Shown here piece after piece: positions 33,596-43,870 of a stretch of DNA of 64,000 nucleotides. How positions within the stretch are numbered: position 1 is the stretch's first letter; each line of letters begins with the position of its first letter. Under the pieces are notes generated by a model that was not told the DNA's origin, searched no databases, and saw only the letters and a list, made by a program, of their open reading frames with translations. The position numbers were made by a program, and so were the translations under genes. The DNA comes from Thalassobius sp965218685 (GTDB lineage: Bacteria > Pseudomonadota > Alphaproteobacteria > Rhodobacterales > Rhodobacteraceae). The stretch is from NCBI RefSeq assembly GCF_965218685.1, contig NZ_OZ244657.1:310001-374000 (forward strand). The letters run 5' to 3'.

Positions 33596-33621
33596 AAGGG
33601 CCGCTCTTTTGAGCGGCCCTT
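33596..33621 (-). terminator. Intrinsic terminator of tuf copy 2
   Basis: It is the same 11-pair stem, loop and TTTTTGC tail as after copy 1. Confidence 0.85.
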
Positions 33622-33643
33622 CTTTAAGTCGATGTGATCAGGA

Positions 33644-34819
<1,176 letters not shown>

Positions 34820-34874
34820 CTTATGGCGCCTCGCATTTGGGGGCCCCATTGGCCCGGTTTGATCTTCGGAGGCC

Positions 34875-34903
34875 GATTTATTGGTTTGAGAAGCGGAAAT
34901 CAA
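34875..34903 (-). promoter_or_regulatory. Predicted sigma-70 promoter for tuf copy 2
   Basis: On the minus strand TTGATT and TAAATC are separated by exactly 17 bases, about 55 bases upstream of the start codon. Confidence 0.65.
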
Positions 34904-34971
34904 GCCTTGGTTACTGCTGCAAACCCAGTGATTTCACGCGCTTTGGACCGGTTTGGCCCAGCGCGGCGGAA

Positions 34972-35544
34972 TCAGCCCTGATCCAAGGCCTCATCCGCAG
35001 GCCGGGACGGCGCAAACCAGCCCTCTTCGGCGTGCATTCTAACCAGGAATTCCTCGACCTGTTTGGCCGCATTGCGTGACAGGTTCAACATTTGCTCTTC
35101 CTTGCTTTGCGTCAGACCCGATCCAACGAAGCTTTTGCCCGAAAAGCTCTCCAACACCGTAATTTGCTGCGGTTTTTCATTCAGCTTGGCGCCCGCCTTG
35201 TCATCCCAGACGGTCAAATTGATGATCAACACCGATTTCGGAGACGCAACGACCGGAATACCGGGCTGCGCCAGAACGAATCCCTCGACCGAGATGCCGA
35301 AGTGAACCAGCCTTTCGCCTTCGTAGCGCCCGAACCGCTCGGCCATGGCCTCGGTCAACGAGGCCACCCATTCTTCCGCAGAGGCATCGCGCGAGACCGG
35401 CCCCTTGGTCGCTTTCGGCGCCACCACGATATTGTGCCCCAGCTTGAACGCGCCCAGATCAACAGGCGGCTGATCCAGATCGTTCGGGTTCGCGCAGGCG
35501 CTTAGCCCAAGAAGCAGAAAAATCACGGCAAGGAAACGCAGCAT
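34972..35544 (-). CDS. Predicted lipoprotein of unknown function
   Basis: The 190-residue product has a lipoprotein signal peptide (MLRFLAVIFLLLGLSACANP) with a lipobox LSAC, so the mature protein is probably lipid-anchored at Cys17 in the outer or inner membrane. The rest has no motif I recognise; short phrases such as LVHFGISVEGFVLAQPGIPV suggest a mixed alpha/beta domain. GGAG lies 7 bases before the ATG. It is divergent from the cytochrome P450 gene. Confidence 0.75.
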   Translation of the reverse strand: MLRFLAVIFLLLGLSACANPNDLDQPPVDLGAFKLGHNIVVAPKATKGPVSRDASAEEWVASLTEAMAERFGRYEGERLVHFGISVEGFVLAQPGIPVVASPKSVLIINLTVWDDKAGAKLNEKPQQITVLESFSGKSFVGSGLTQSKEEQMLNLSRNAAKQVEEFLVRMHAEEGWFAPSRPADEALDQG

Positions 35545-35571
35545 TGGGAACTCCGGCAGTCAGGTTGACTT

Positions 35572-35600
35572 GGGATACTGTATGGGACCACGCAGCGCAA
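35572..35600 (-). promoter_or_regulatory. Candidate promoter for the lipoprotein gene
   Basis: On the minus strand TTGCGC and TATCCC are 17 bases apart, shortly upstream of the lipoprotein start. The -10 is imperfect. Confidence 0.35.
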
Positions 35601-35666
35601 TCTTGCAGGCGGCACTTTGCCTGCGCGCGCCCTGCCCTATAGTCTTCACCACGATCGGAGAAGACC

Positions 35667-37022
35667 ATGCCCAATCCAACACCCACTCCCGTGCGCGTCC
35701 CGCTGGTGACTGAACCGATGGGAATTTTCGGCAGCCTGGCCGCGGCCCGGCGCAACATTCTGTCGATTATCCCCGAAATCGCCACCCGTCAGCCCATGGT
35801 CAGCGGCAAGACCGGCAAACGCTGGCACATGGTAATGGACCCCGAGGCGCTGAAACGGGTGCTCATTGAAAAGCTGGATGACTACCCCAAGTCTGACGTC
35901 ACCAAGAACCTGCTGCGTCCCGCGATTGGCGAGTCACTGTTCGTCGCCGAGGGCGCGCACTGGCGCTGGCAAAGGCGCGCGGCGGCCCCTGTCTTTTCGC
36001 ATCGCAACGTCACAAACCTGGGCCCGATCATGAGCGCCGCCGCCCAGAACGCCACCACTCGCATCACCTCGGCCATGCCGCGAGCCCTTAACATGTATGA
36101 CGAAATGGTCCGCGCCACATTCGAGGTGATCAGCGACGTGACCTTCTCGGGTGATCAGGGGTTCGACCGCGCCGCTGTTCATGGCGCTATCGACCAGTAT
36201 ATCGCCGAGGCCGGCCGCGTCAGCCTTCTGGACATGATCGGCGCCCCAGCATGGTTTCCGCGACCCAACCGGCTCTTTGCCGGCCGCGCGGTGAAACAGA
36301 TGAAGTCCATGGCCGACCAAGCCATCGAATCGCGCAAGGCCGCCCCCGCCGCCAAGGTTCCCGACCTTCTGGACCTGCTTCTGGCCGGCGAAGACCCAGA
36401 TACCAAACGCGCCATGAACACAGCCGAGCTGCGCGACAACCTGCTTGCCTTCATCGTCGCCGGGCACGAAACCACGGCCCTGACCCTGTCCTGGGCGCTC
36501 TATCTTTGCGCCTTCGATCAAACCGTGCAGGATCGCGCCCGATCCGAGGCGCAATCGGTGCTCTCAGGCCGCACCGCCACCGCGCAGGACGTCGCCAGCC
36601 TGCCCTTCACCCGCATGATCATCGACGAGGCCCTGCGCCTCTATCCCCCCGCTGCGCTGGTCTCGCGCACCGCGCTAAAATCCGACACGCTTGGCGGGCG
36701 CGCAATTCGTCCGGGCGACACCGTGATCCTGCCGATCTATGCCCTGCACCGCAGCCATCAACTCTGGCCCGATCCCGACAGTTTCAACCCCGACCGCTTT
36801 GCCGATCGCAAGCAGATCCAGCGTTTCACCTACCTGCCCTTCGGGGACGGCCCGCGGATTTGCATTGGCGCAAGTTTCGCAATCCAGGAGGCGGTGATTA
36901 TCCTCGCGACGCTTCTTTCCCGCTTCCACTTCACACCCGTTCCTGGCAAACAACCTGACCCGGTGATGATCCTTACACTACGCCCTCAAGGCGGCGTCTG
37001 GTTGCAAGCCGAACACGTCTGA
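35667..37022 (+). CDS. Cytochrome P450
   Basis: The 451-residue product is a soluble bacterial P450 mono-oxygenase. Visible are the I-helix oxygen-activation motif AGHETT (residues 265-270), the K-helix ExxR (EALR, 321-324), and the haem loop FGDGPRICIG (392-401) with the thiolate Cys399. The N-terminus has no membrane anchor. The substrate is not predictable, and no ferredoxin or reductase gene lies next to it. A TATAGT -10-like hexamer lies about 25 bases upstream. It converges with parC. Confidence 0.95.
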   Translation: MPNPTPTPVRVPLVTEPMGIFGSLAAARRNILSIIPEIATRQPMVSGKTGKRWHMVMDPEALKRVLIEKLDDYPKSDVTKNLLRPAIGESLFVAEGAHWRWQRRAAAPVFSHRNVTNLGPIMSAAAQNATTRITSAMPRALNMYDEMVRATFEVISDVTFSGDQGFDRAAVHGAIDQYIAEAGRVSLLDMIGAPAWFPRPNRLFAGRAVKQMKSMADQAIESRKAAPAAKVPDLLDLLLAGEDPDTKRAMNTAELRDNLLAFIVAGHETTALTLSWALYLCAFDQTVQDRARSEAQSVLSGRTATAQDVASLPFTRMIIDEALRLYPPAALVSRTALKSDTLGGRAIRPGDTVILPIYALHRSHQLWPDPDSFNPDRFADRKQIQRFTYLPFGDGPRICIGASFAIQEAVIILATLLSRFHFTPVPGKQPDPVMILTLRPQGGVWLQAEHV

Positions 37023-37095
37023 CCCACGCGACAACCCGAGGAAGAGGCCAAAGGCCGATGACGAGATATCCAGCGCGCGCTTCAGCGCGCACCGC

Positions 37096-39438
37096 TTAGC
37101 TGAACCTGAAATTGCGCGGGAACCCATAAGGTGGCTTCTTGCCAACTCCCGCGCGTTTGCCCAGCCACTCGGTCAAGTCCGGCTCGTGGCGGGTCTTGCC
37201 GCCACCCATCTCCCAACTCAGCCCCTCAGACCAGTTGAAAGTGGTGATGTCGCTTAGACCGCCGTCCAGCTCCAGCGTCCCTTGCCGCCCCCGCGCCATG
37301 TTGTATTTCTGCAGGCGCACGCCCTTGCCCCGCGCCATTTCCGGCAGTTCCGAAGTCGGGAAGACCAGGAATTTGCCGTTCAGGCTGACAATCGCCACGT
37401 GGTCCCCAGCGATGGGCCGGACCAGCTGCGCGCGCGCATCCTTGCCCACGTTCAGCACCTGTTTGCCCGTTCGGGTTTGCGCCAGGATTTCGTCCTCGTT
37501 CACGGCAAACCCATTGCCCTCGGAGGAGGCGACCAGCAGCTTCTGCCCTGGTTTGTGAATGAACAAATCGACGATCTCAGCCTCGTTCGGAAGATCCACC
37601 ATCAGGCGCAGGGGCTCGCCCATGCCGCGCCCACCTGGCAGATTACTGGCCTGCACCGTGTAGAACCGTCCGGTCGAAGCAAAAACCAACAGTTTATCGG
37701 TGGTCTCCGCATGGAAGATAAAGCGCGGCCCGTCGCCGTCCTTGAACTTCAATTCGCGGTTCAGGTCGATATGGCCGGTCATCGCGCGGACCCAGCCCAT
37801 TTGCGAGCAAACAACCGTGATCGGCTCGCGTTCGATCATCGCCTCCAGCGGGACCTCTTCGGCTTCGGTGGCTTCGGCGAATTGGCTCAGACGGCTGCCG
37901 CGTTCATAATCCTTGCCGAATTTCTTGCGGGTCTCGCGCAGTTCTTCGGCAATCCGGGCCCATTGCAGCCCTTCGTCGGCCAGCAGGTCCTCGAGGTTCG
38001 CGCGTTCCTCCATCAGGGCGTCGCGTTCCTTGACCAGCTCGATCTCTTCCAGACGGCGCAGACTGCGCAGACGCATGTTCAGGATCGCTTCGGCCTGAAC
38101 CTCAGACAATTCACCTTCACCCGAGGCAGGCAACGGCGAGCGATAGTCCGCCTCGGTCGCGGCGCGCGCGTGTTTCACACCCCAGTTTTCAGCCATCAGC
38201 GCGGCCTTGGGATCATCATCGTATCGGATGATATCGATCACGCGATCCAGGTTCAGGAATGCGATGATGAAACCTTCCAGCACTTCCAGACGGTGATCAA
38301 TCTTGTCCAGCCGGTGACGCGAGCGGCGTTGCAGCACGTCACGGCGGTGATCCAGAAAGGCGCGCAGCACTTCCTTGAGCGAGCAGACCTTGGGCGTAAC
38401 CCCGTCGATAAGCACGTTCATGTTCAGGCTGAAACGGACCTCAAGATCAGTGTTGCGGAACAGCGCGCCCATCAACAGCTGCGGGTCCACGTTTTTCGAC
38501 TTGGGTTCCAGGATCAGGCGGATGTCATCGGCGGATTCATCGCGCACATCGGCAAGGATCGGCACCTTCTTGGTCTGGATGACCTCGGCCAGTTTCTCGA
38601 TCAGCTTGGATTTTTGCACCTGATAGGGAATCTCGGTGACGACGATCTGCCATTGGCCGCGGCCCAGATCCTCGATCTCCCATTTGCAGCGCAGGCGGAA
38701 ACTGCCGCGCCCGGTGCGATAGGCCTTGGCGATATTTTCCTTGGGCTCGACGATCACACCGCCCGTTGGGAAATCCGGCCCCGGCACATATTGCAGCAGC
38801 GTGTCGTCGCGCGCATCGGGGGCCTTGATCAGATGCAGACAGGCGTTGCACAGCTCTTCGATATTGTGCGGCGGAATGTTCGTCGCCATCCCCACCGCGA
38901 TCCCGCTGGACCCGTTGGCCAGAAGGTTCGGGAAGGCTGCAGGCAGCACAACCGGTTCGGTCAGCGTGCCATCGTAATTCTCGCGGTAATCGACGGCGTT
39001 TTCGTTCAGCCCCTCCAGCAAAGCCTCGGCGGCGGCGGTCATCCGCGCCTCGGTGTATCGGCTGGCAGCAGGGTTGTCCCCGTCGATATTTCCAAAGTTC
39101 CCCTGCCCGTCCACCAGCGGATAGCGCACCGCGAAATCCTGCGCCAGACGCGCCATCGCGTCATAGATCGCAGCATCACCATGCGGGTGATAGTTGCCCA
39201 TCACGTCACCGCTGATTTTCGCGGATTTCCGGAACCCCCCGCTCGAAGTGAGTCGCAGCTCGCGCATGGCGTAAAGGATTCGCCGATGCACCGGTTTCAG
39301 CCCGTCACGCGCATCGGGCAAGGCCCGGTGCATGATCGTGCTCAGTGCATAGGTCAGGTAACGGTCACCAATGGCGCGGCGCAGCGGCTCGGCCAGTTCA
39401 GTGGGGTTCATGTTGGGGTCATCCAGCAGGTCGCTCAT
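37096..39438 (-). CDS. parC: DNA topoisomerase IV subunit A
   Basis: ParC cuts and rejoins DNA to unlink daughter chromosomes. The 780-residue product has RPLPDARDGLKP-like sequence near residue 50, the quinolone region NYHPHGDAAIYDAM, and the catalytic tyrosine in AASRYTEARMT. A coiled stretch and C-terminal beta-pinwheel follow. At the positions of E. coli Ser80 and Glu84 it has Ala and Asp. The shorter length compared with GyrA and the lack of a GyrA box support ParC. The chosen ATG begins MSDLLDDPN. Confidence 0.93.
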   Translation of the reverse strand: MSDLLDDPNMNPTELAEPLRRAIGDRYLTYALSTIMHRALPDARDGLKPVHRRILYAMRELRLTSSGGFRKSAKISGDVMGNYHPHGDAAIYDAMARLAQDFAVRYPLVDGQGNFGNIDGDNPAASRYTEARMTAAAEALLEGLNENAVDYRENYDGTLTEPVVLPAAFPNLLANGSSGIAVGMATNIPPHNIEELCNACLHLIKAPDARDDTLLQYVPGPDFPTGGVIVEPKENIAKAYRTGRGSFRLRCKWEIEDLGRGQWQIVVTEIPYQVQKSKLIEKLAEVIQTKKVPILADVRDESADDIRLILEPKSKNVDPQLLMGALFRNTDLEVRFSLNMNVLIDGVTPKVCSLKEVLRAFLDHRRDVLQRRSRHRLDKIDHRLEVLEGFIIAFLNLDRVIDIIRYDDDPKAALMAENWGVKHARAATEADYRSPLPASGEGELSEVQAEAILNMRLRSLRRLEEIELVKERDALMEERANLEDLLADEGLQWARIAEELRETRKKFGKDYERGSRLSQFAEATEAEEVPLEAMIEREPITVVCSQMGWVRAMTGHIDLNRELKFKDGDGPRFIFHAETTDKLLVFASTGRFYTVQASNLPGGRGMGEPLRLMVDLPNEAEIVDLFIHKPGQKLLVASSEGNGFAVNEDEILAQTRTGKQVLNVGKDARAQLVRPIAGDHVAIVSLNGKFLVFPTSELPEMARGKGVRLQKYNMARGRQGTLELDGGLSDITTFNWSEGLSWEMGGGKTRHEPDLTEWLGKRAGVGKKPPYGFPRNFRFS

Positions 39439-39635
39439 AAATGCTGTGTAGCGCCCAAAATCTGGCACGGCAAGCCGCAGCCCCGTTCTGGCGCGCGCGC
39501 GCCTTGTCCGTTCTGGATATGTTAACGCTGTTTTCCCGGCGGGGGAACAGTCTGCCGGCTTTCCCCATAAATGAATTCAACGGCTTGTGCTATGATGGCT
39601 GCATTCGTTTGAGTATTGGGTAAAGGGGATGCGCC

Positions 39636-40141
39636 ATGTCGCGCTTTGTTTTTTTGTCGCTGCTTTTTCTTGGCCGGGGTTTTTACGAACTTAGCGGCGG
39701 CGCTGACTTCACCAAGGATCTGGAGGCCCGAAAACTGGCCGCCCTGCAACTGGAAGAAGATCGCGAACTGGCGGCGGCACAAGCCGCAGCAACCCGGCAA
39801 GCCGAAGCGGCCGAAGAGCGGGTCGTGACCGAGGTCATGGTCACCCGTGCCGCCTTTGATCCCACCGAGGTGCAGATCAAACCCGCAGCCCAGACACCTG
39901 CCGCAATCGCAACGATATCCGCGCAACCAGAACCGGCTGCAGATATCCGCCAGGTGCGTGGGTCTCGCGTCAATGTTCGAAACGGGCCCAGCACACGATA
40001 CAATGTGATCCTGAAACTCACCCAAGGCACGCGCGTTGAAATCCTTCAGGACCCCGGCAATGTTGGGTCAAGCTGAAGGTCGAGGATACCGGCCGGATCG
40101 GCTGGATCGCCGCGCGTCTGCTGGAACAGGCCACCAGCTAA
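39636..40141 (+). pseudogene. SH3-domain protein gene with an apparent one-base frameshift
   Basis: The first frame encodes a signal-like N-terminus (MSRFVFLSLLFLGRGFYEL), an alanine/glutamate-rich helical linker and most of a bacterial SH3 domain (RGSRVNVRNGPSTRYNVILK, ending QDPGN). It then stops early at 40074-40076. The missing end, WVKLKVEDTGRIGWIAARLL followed by EQATS and TAA, continues in another frame. Adding one base at about 40062, so that GGCAATGT reads GGCAATGGT, would give QDPGNGWVKLK and restore a normal SH3 end. The loss is either a real mutation or a sequencing error. Confidence 0.8.
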
Positions 40142-40218
40142 GCCCAGCGTTGCAACCTTGCGCGAATTCTCCTAGGCCAATGTCCGGAACGTGACCCGAG
40201 CAGGTTGAGGCCAGACAG

Positions 40219-41049
40219 ATGCGCAAATCAATTCTTATCACCGGGTGTTCCTCGGGTATTGGCTATGACGTGGCGCACGGGTTGCACCGGGCCGGATGGC
40301 GCGTTTTTGCCACTTGCCGCCAGGAAAAGGACGTGCAACGGCTGCAAAACGAGGGGCTCGAAAGCTGCCAGCTGGATTATGGTGACGAGGACAGCATCGC
40401 CAGCGCACTGGATTGGGTGCTTGAGCAGACGGGCGGCACTTTGGACGCGCTTTACAACAACGGGGCCTTCGCATGCCCCGGCGCCGCCGAGGATCTGCCC
40501 CGCGCGGCGCTACGCGAGATTTTCGAAGTCAACGTGCTGGGCTATCACGACCTGACCCGCCGGGTGATCCCGGTGATGCGGGCGCAGGGGCATGGCTACA
40601 TCATCAACTGCTCGTCCATTCTGGGGATCGTGGTGGCGCCTTGGCGATCGGCCTATAACGCCAGCAAATTCGCGCTTGAGGGCCTGACCGACACCCTGCG
40701 GATCGAAATGCGCGACACCAATATCAAGGTGGTGCTGCTGGAACCCGGCCCCGTGACCTCGCGCATCCGAGCCAACTCGGTTCCCTATTTCGAAAAATGG
40801 ATCGACTGGCAAAACTCGCCCCGGGCCCAGCAATACCGCGATGCGCTGATCCCGCGTCTTTATGCCAAGAAAGAGGGTACGGACCTGTTCGAGCTGCCCC
40901 CCTCGGCAGTCACGCAAAAGCTGCTGCGAATTCTGAACAGTGACAACCCGCGGCCCAGATATTATGTCACCAAGGCCACCCATATCATGGGAGCCCTGCG
41001 GCGCATCCTGCCATCGCGCGCGCTGGACTGGATTCTGGCCAAAGGCTGA
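40219..41049 (+). CDS. Short-chain dehydrogenase/reductase
   Basis: The 276-residue product is a classical SDR: the nucleotide-binding TGCSSGIG (residues 8-15), NNGA (80-83), a catalytic serine around 132, and YxxxK (Tyr146, Lys150). The LLEPGPVTSRIRAN segment after the active site is usual in this group. It is likely NAD(P)H-dependent; the substrate is unknown. It precedes the HIG1-like gene on the same strand by 75 bases. Confidence 0.93.
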   Translation: MRKSILITGCSSGIGYDVAHGLHRAGWRVFATCRQEKDVQRLQNEGLESCQLDYGDEDSIASALDWVLEQTGGTLDALYNNGAFACPGAAEDLPRAALREIFEVNVLGYHDLTRRVIPVMRAQGHGYIINCSSILGIVVAPWRSAYNASKFALEGLTDTLRIEMRDTNIKVVLLEPGPVTSRIRANSVPYFEKWIDWQNSPRAQQYRDALIPRLYAKKEGTDLFELPPSAVTQKLLRILNSDNPRPRYYVTKATHIMGALRRILPSRALDWILAKG

Positions 41050-41124
41050 CGCGACAATAACGAGGGTTCGCTTTTTCGTCCGATGCGACTACATCAGGGC
41101 TAAGTTATAAAAGGACCCATCCGG

Positions 41125-41328
41125 ATGAAGGACGATCCCCTGTTCTATGTCGTTGCAATCGCCTGCCTGGCGGTCGTGGTGATTTTGATGACCGGCATTG
41201 GCGGCTTCGCCAAGGGCGGTGATTTCAACCGTAAATACGCGAACAAGATCATGCGCCTGCGCATTGTGGCTCAGTTCATTGCCGTGGCCATGATCCTGCT
41301 GTTTGTCTGGCTGCGCTCGGGGGGATGA
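41125..41328 (+). CDS. HIG1-domain-like twin-transmembrane small protein
   Basis: The 67-residue product has two membrane helices (YVVAIACLAVVVILMTGIGG and RIVAQFIAVAMILLFVWL) joined by a basic loop (NRKYANKIMRLR). This layout matches the HIG1-domain small proteins of alphaproteobacteria, whose mitochondrial relatives associate with cytochrome oxidase. A respiratory role is known only for relatives. Its stop codon is one base from the next start, so the two are coupled. Confidence 0.85.
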   Translation: MKDDPLFYVVAIACLAVVVILMTGIGGFAKGGDFNRKYANKIMRLRIVAQFIAVAMILLFVWLRSGG

Positions 41329-41329
41329 C

Positions 41330-41902
41330 ATGGTTGTTCTGAACAAGATCTACACCCGGACCGGCGACAAGGGCGACACCGCCCTGGGCAACGGCGAACG
41401 CGTGGCCAAGAACTCGGCCCGCGTGAATGCATATGGCACCGTCGATGAAACCAACGCGACACTGGGCATGGCCCGGCTGCACGCGACCGGGGACCTGGAC
41501 GCCGCACTGGAGCGCATTCAGAACGACCTGTTCGATCTTGGCGCGGACCTGTGCCGCCCCGACATGGCCAAGGACGCAAAGGCCGAGTACCCGCCCCTGC
41601 GCATCGCCGACACCCAGGTGGAACGCCTGGAAACCGAGATTGACGCGATGAATGCGGCCCTGTCGCCGCTGCGCAGTTTCATCCTGCCCGGCGGCTCGGC
41701 CCTTGCCGCGCATCTGCACCTGTGCCGCACAGTCTCTCGCAGGGCCGAGCGCCTGTCGGTCGAGTTAGCCCTGATCGAGGATGTGAACCCAGCGGCGGTG
41801 AAATACCTCAACCGGCTGAGCGACTGGATGTTCGTTGCCGCCCGCGTGGCAAATGACAACGGCGATACCGATGTGCTGTGGGTGCCGGGCGCAAACCGAT
41901 AA
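41330..41902 (+). CDS. Cob(I)alamin adenosyltransferase, PduO type
   Basis: The 190-residue product transfers the adenosyl group of ATP to the cobalt of a reduced corrinoid, making coenzyme B12. The PduO-type N-terminal motif IYTRTGDKGDTALGNGERVA and the RVNAYGTVDETNATLG block are clear, and the middle has the conserved FILPGGSALAAHLHLCRTV helix. The ATG was chosen to give MVVLNKIYTRTGD. It directly follows the HIG1-like gene. Confidence 0.95.
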   Translation: MVVLNKIYTRTGDKGDTALGNGERVAKNSARVNAYGTVDETNATLGMARLHATGDLDAALERIQNDLFDLGADLCRPDMAKDAKAEYPPLRIADTQVERLETEIDAMNAALSPLRSFILPGGSALAAHLHLCRTVSRRAERLSVELALIEDVNPAAVKYLNRLSDWMFVAARVANDNGDTDVLWVPGANR

Positions 41903-42008
41903 CCGGTCTTTCGCCTGGGGAATCAACGGCGCGCCGGGAAACGGCCGCCACCTTCAAACATTCATCCTTCTTAACCTCTTCGGCCCCGGCTGGATGAAAT
42001 CGCCATTT

Positions 42009-42026
42009 TTGTAAGACATCTTACAA
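42009..42026. promoter_or_regulatory. 18-base palindrome upstream of etfBA (possible operator)
   Basis: TTGTAAGA-CA-TCTTACAA is a perfect inverted repeat about 145 bases upstream of etfB, flanked by A/T-rich sequence. The size and symmetry suit a dimeric repressor. The regulator is unknown. In the same 267-base gap a second repeat, TTGCTC...GAGCAA, precedes an A/T-rich GAATATAT, but no confident promoter can be named. Confidence 0.45.
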
Positions 42027-42169
42027 TTTTTTTCGGTAAACGCGGCGTCCTTTAGCCAATTCAGGTCGATTTTGCTCTGTTTACTCGGCGAGCAAGAATA
42101 TATCACATCCAAGAGCATTTCGTGGGGAGTCGTTTCGCGCGCCCCCACCATTGGAAGGAGACCGCGCAA

Positions 42170-42928
42170 ATGAAGGTACTAGTACCTGTTAAACGCGTGA
42201 TTGATTACAACGTTAAGGTTCGTGTTAAGGCGGACGGAAGCGGTGTCGATCTCGCGAATGTCAAGATGTCGATGAACCCGTTCGACGAGATTGCCGTTGA
42301 AGAGGCGATCCGTCTGAAAGAAGCAGGCAAGGCGGACGAGGTTATCGTCGTCTCGATCGGCGTGAAACAAGCGCAGGAGACGCTGCGCACTGCCCTGGCC
42401 ATGGGCGCGGACCGGGCGATCCTGGTTGTTGCGGCTGATGACGTGCACCAGGACATCGAACCTCTGGCGGTTGCCAAGATCCTGAAGGGCGTGATCGACG
42501 AAGAGCAGCCCGGCCTGGTTCTTGCGGGCAAGCAGGCGATCGACAACGACATGAACGCGACCGGCCAGATGCTGGCGGCGCTGACGGGCTGGGGTCAGGC
42601 GACCTTTGCCTCTGAGGTGGAGATTGACGGCGATGCGGCCGTTGTGACCCGCGAAGTTGACGGCGGTCTTCAGACCATCAAGGTCAAGCTGCCGGCGATC
42701 GTGACCGCCGATTTGCGCCTGAACGAGCCGCGCTATGCCTCTTTGCCGAACATCATGAAGGCCAAGAAGAAGCCGCTGGACGAGAAAACCGCCGCCGATT
42801 ACGGCGTCGACACCGCCCCGCGTCTGGAAATCGTCAAAACCGCCGAACCGTCGGAACGTCAAGCTGGCGAGATCGTCGGCTCGGTCGATGACCTGGTGGC
42901 CAAACTGAAAGAAAAGGGGGTCGTGTAA
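42170..42928 (+). CDS. etfB: Electron transfer flavoprotein, beta subunit
   Basis: EtfB and EtfA take electrons from acyl-CoA and other dehydrogenases to ETF-ubiquinone oxidoreductase. The 252-residue product starts MKVLVPVKRVIDYNVKVRVK and contains SMNPFDEIAVEEAIRLKEAG, the AMP-binding AGKQAIDNDMNATGQMLA and the recognition-loop region LNEPRYASLPNIMKAKKKPL. The start is the ATG after TTGGAAGGAG. Its TAA overlaps the etfA ATG. Confidence 0.97.
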   Translation: MKVLVPVKRVIDYNVKVRVKADGSGVDLANVKMSMNPFDEIAVEEAIRLKEAGKADEVIVVSIGVKQAQETLRTALAMGADRAILVVAADDVHQDIEPLAVAKILKGVIDEEQPGLVLAGKQAIDNDMNATGQMLAALTGWGQATFASEVEIDGDAAVVTREVDGGLQTIKVKLPAIVTADLRLNEPRYASLPNIMKAKKKPLDEKTAADYGVDTAPRLEIVKTAEPSERQAGEIVGSVDDLVAKLKEKGVV

Positions 42929-43851
42929 TGGCTGTTCTTCTCCTTGCAGAAATCTCGGGCGGCGCGCTGGCGCTGGACGCCACCGCCAAGGCGGTTACCG
43001 CGGCCAAGGCCCTGGGCGATGTGACCGTCCTGGTTGCCGGCGCTGCAGCGGCTGCCGATGAGGCCGCCACCATTGATGGTGTGTCCAAGGTCCTGGTTGC
43101 CGATGACGCGGCCTATGCCAACGGCCTGGCCGAGCCTGTGGCCGACCTTCTGGTCAGCCTGGCAGGCAATTATGAACATATCGTTGCCCCCTCTACGGCA
43201 TCGGCGAAAAACATCCTGCCGCGCGTCGCGGCGCTGCTGGACGTGATGGTTCTGTCGGATGTGACGGCGGTTGTGGACGGGTCGACCTTTGAACGCCCGA
43301 TCTATGCCGGCAACGCGATGCAGACGGTTAAATCGAACGATTCCAAGAAGGTACTGACGGTTCGGACCTCGACCTTTGACGCGGCCGGCACCGGTGCTGC
43401 GGCCCCGGTCGAGGCGATTGCCGCCGCAGCCAACCCCGGCCTGAGCGAATGGGTCGAGGACAAGGTTGCCGAAAGCGACCGGCCCGAACTGACCTCGGCA
43501 GGCGTCGTTGTCTCGGGTGGTCGCGGCGTCGGCTCCGAGGAGAACTTCGCCCTGATCGAGGCCCTGGCTGACAAGCTGGGCGCCGCCGTTGGCGCCAGCC
43601 GCGCCGCAGTCGACAGCGGCTTTGCCCCGAACGACTGGCAGGTGGGCCAGACCGGCAAGGTCGTCGCCCCCGAGCTCTACATCGCCGTGGGCATCTCGGG
43701 CGCGATCCAGCACCTGGCCGGCATGAAAGACAGCAAGGTCATCGTCGCCATCAACAAGGACGAAGAAGCACCCATCTTCCAGGTCGCAGACTTCGGTCTG
43801 GTCGCTGACCTCTTCGACGCCGTCCCTGAACTGACCGAAAAACTGGGCTAA
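42928..43851 (+). CDS. etfA: Electron transfer flavoprotein, alpha subunit
   Basis: The 307-residue FAD-binding partner of EtfB begins MAVLLLAEISGGALALD and has the C-terminal FAD domain (VVVSGGRGVGSEENFALIEA, then GQTGKVVAPELYIAVGISGA and VAINKDEEAPIFQVADFGLV). Length is normal. It overlaps the end of etfB by one base and is followed by a terminator shared with the convergent transporter gene. Confidence 0.98.
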   Translation: MAVLLLAEISGGALALDATAKAVTAAKALGDVTVLVAGAAAAADEAATIDGVSKVLVADDAAYANGLAEPVADLLVSLAGNYEHIVAPSTASAKNILPRVAALLDVMVLSDVTAVVDGSTFERPIYAGNAMQTVKSNDSKKVLTVRTSTFDAAGTGAAAPVEAIAAAANPGLSEWVEDKVAESDRPELTSAGVVVSGGRGVGSEENFALIEALADKLGAAVGASRAAVDSGFAPNDWQVGQTGKVVAPELYIAVGISGAIQHLAGMKDSKVIVAINKDEEAPIFQVADFGLVADLFDAVPELTEKLG

Positions 43852-43870
43852 CAAGCTCCCGATCCAATTC

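Noticed and set aside
37023..37095. GCGCGC-TTCA-GCGCGC hairpin between the P450 and parC stops as a terminator
   Set aside because: The stem is short and no T-run follows on either strand, so it is at most a weak structure.
42122..42169. An N-terminal extension of EtfB (16 residues upstream of the chosen ATG)
   Set aside because: The extension is not EtfB-like, and the GGAAGGAG just before the chosen ATG fits a start there.
41954..42169. A 71-codon minus-strand frame upstream of etfB
   Set aside because: It overlaps the palindrome and the probable promoter region of etfBA, has no ribosome-binding site and no recognisable sequence.
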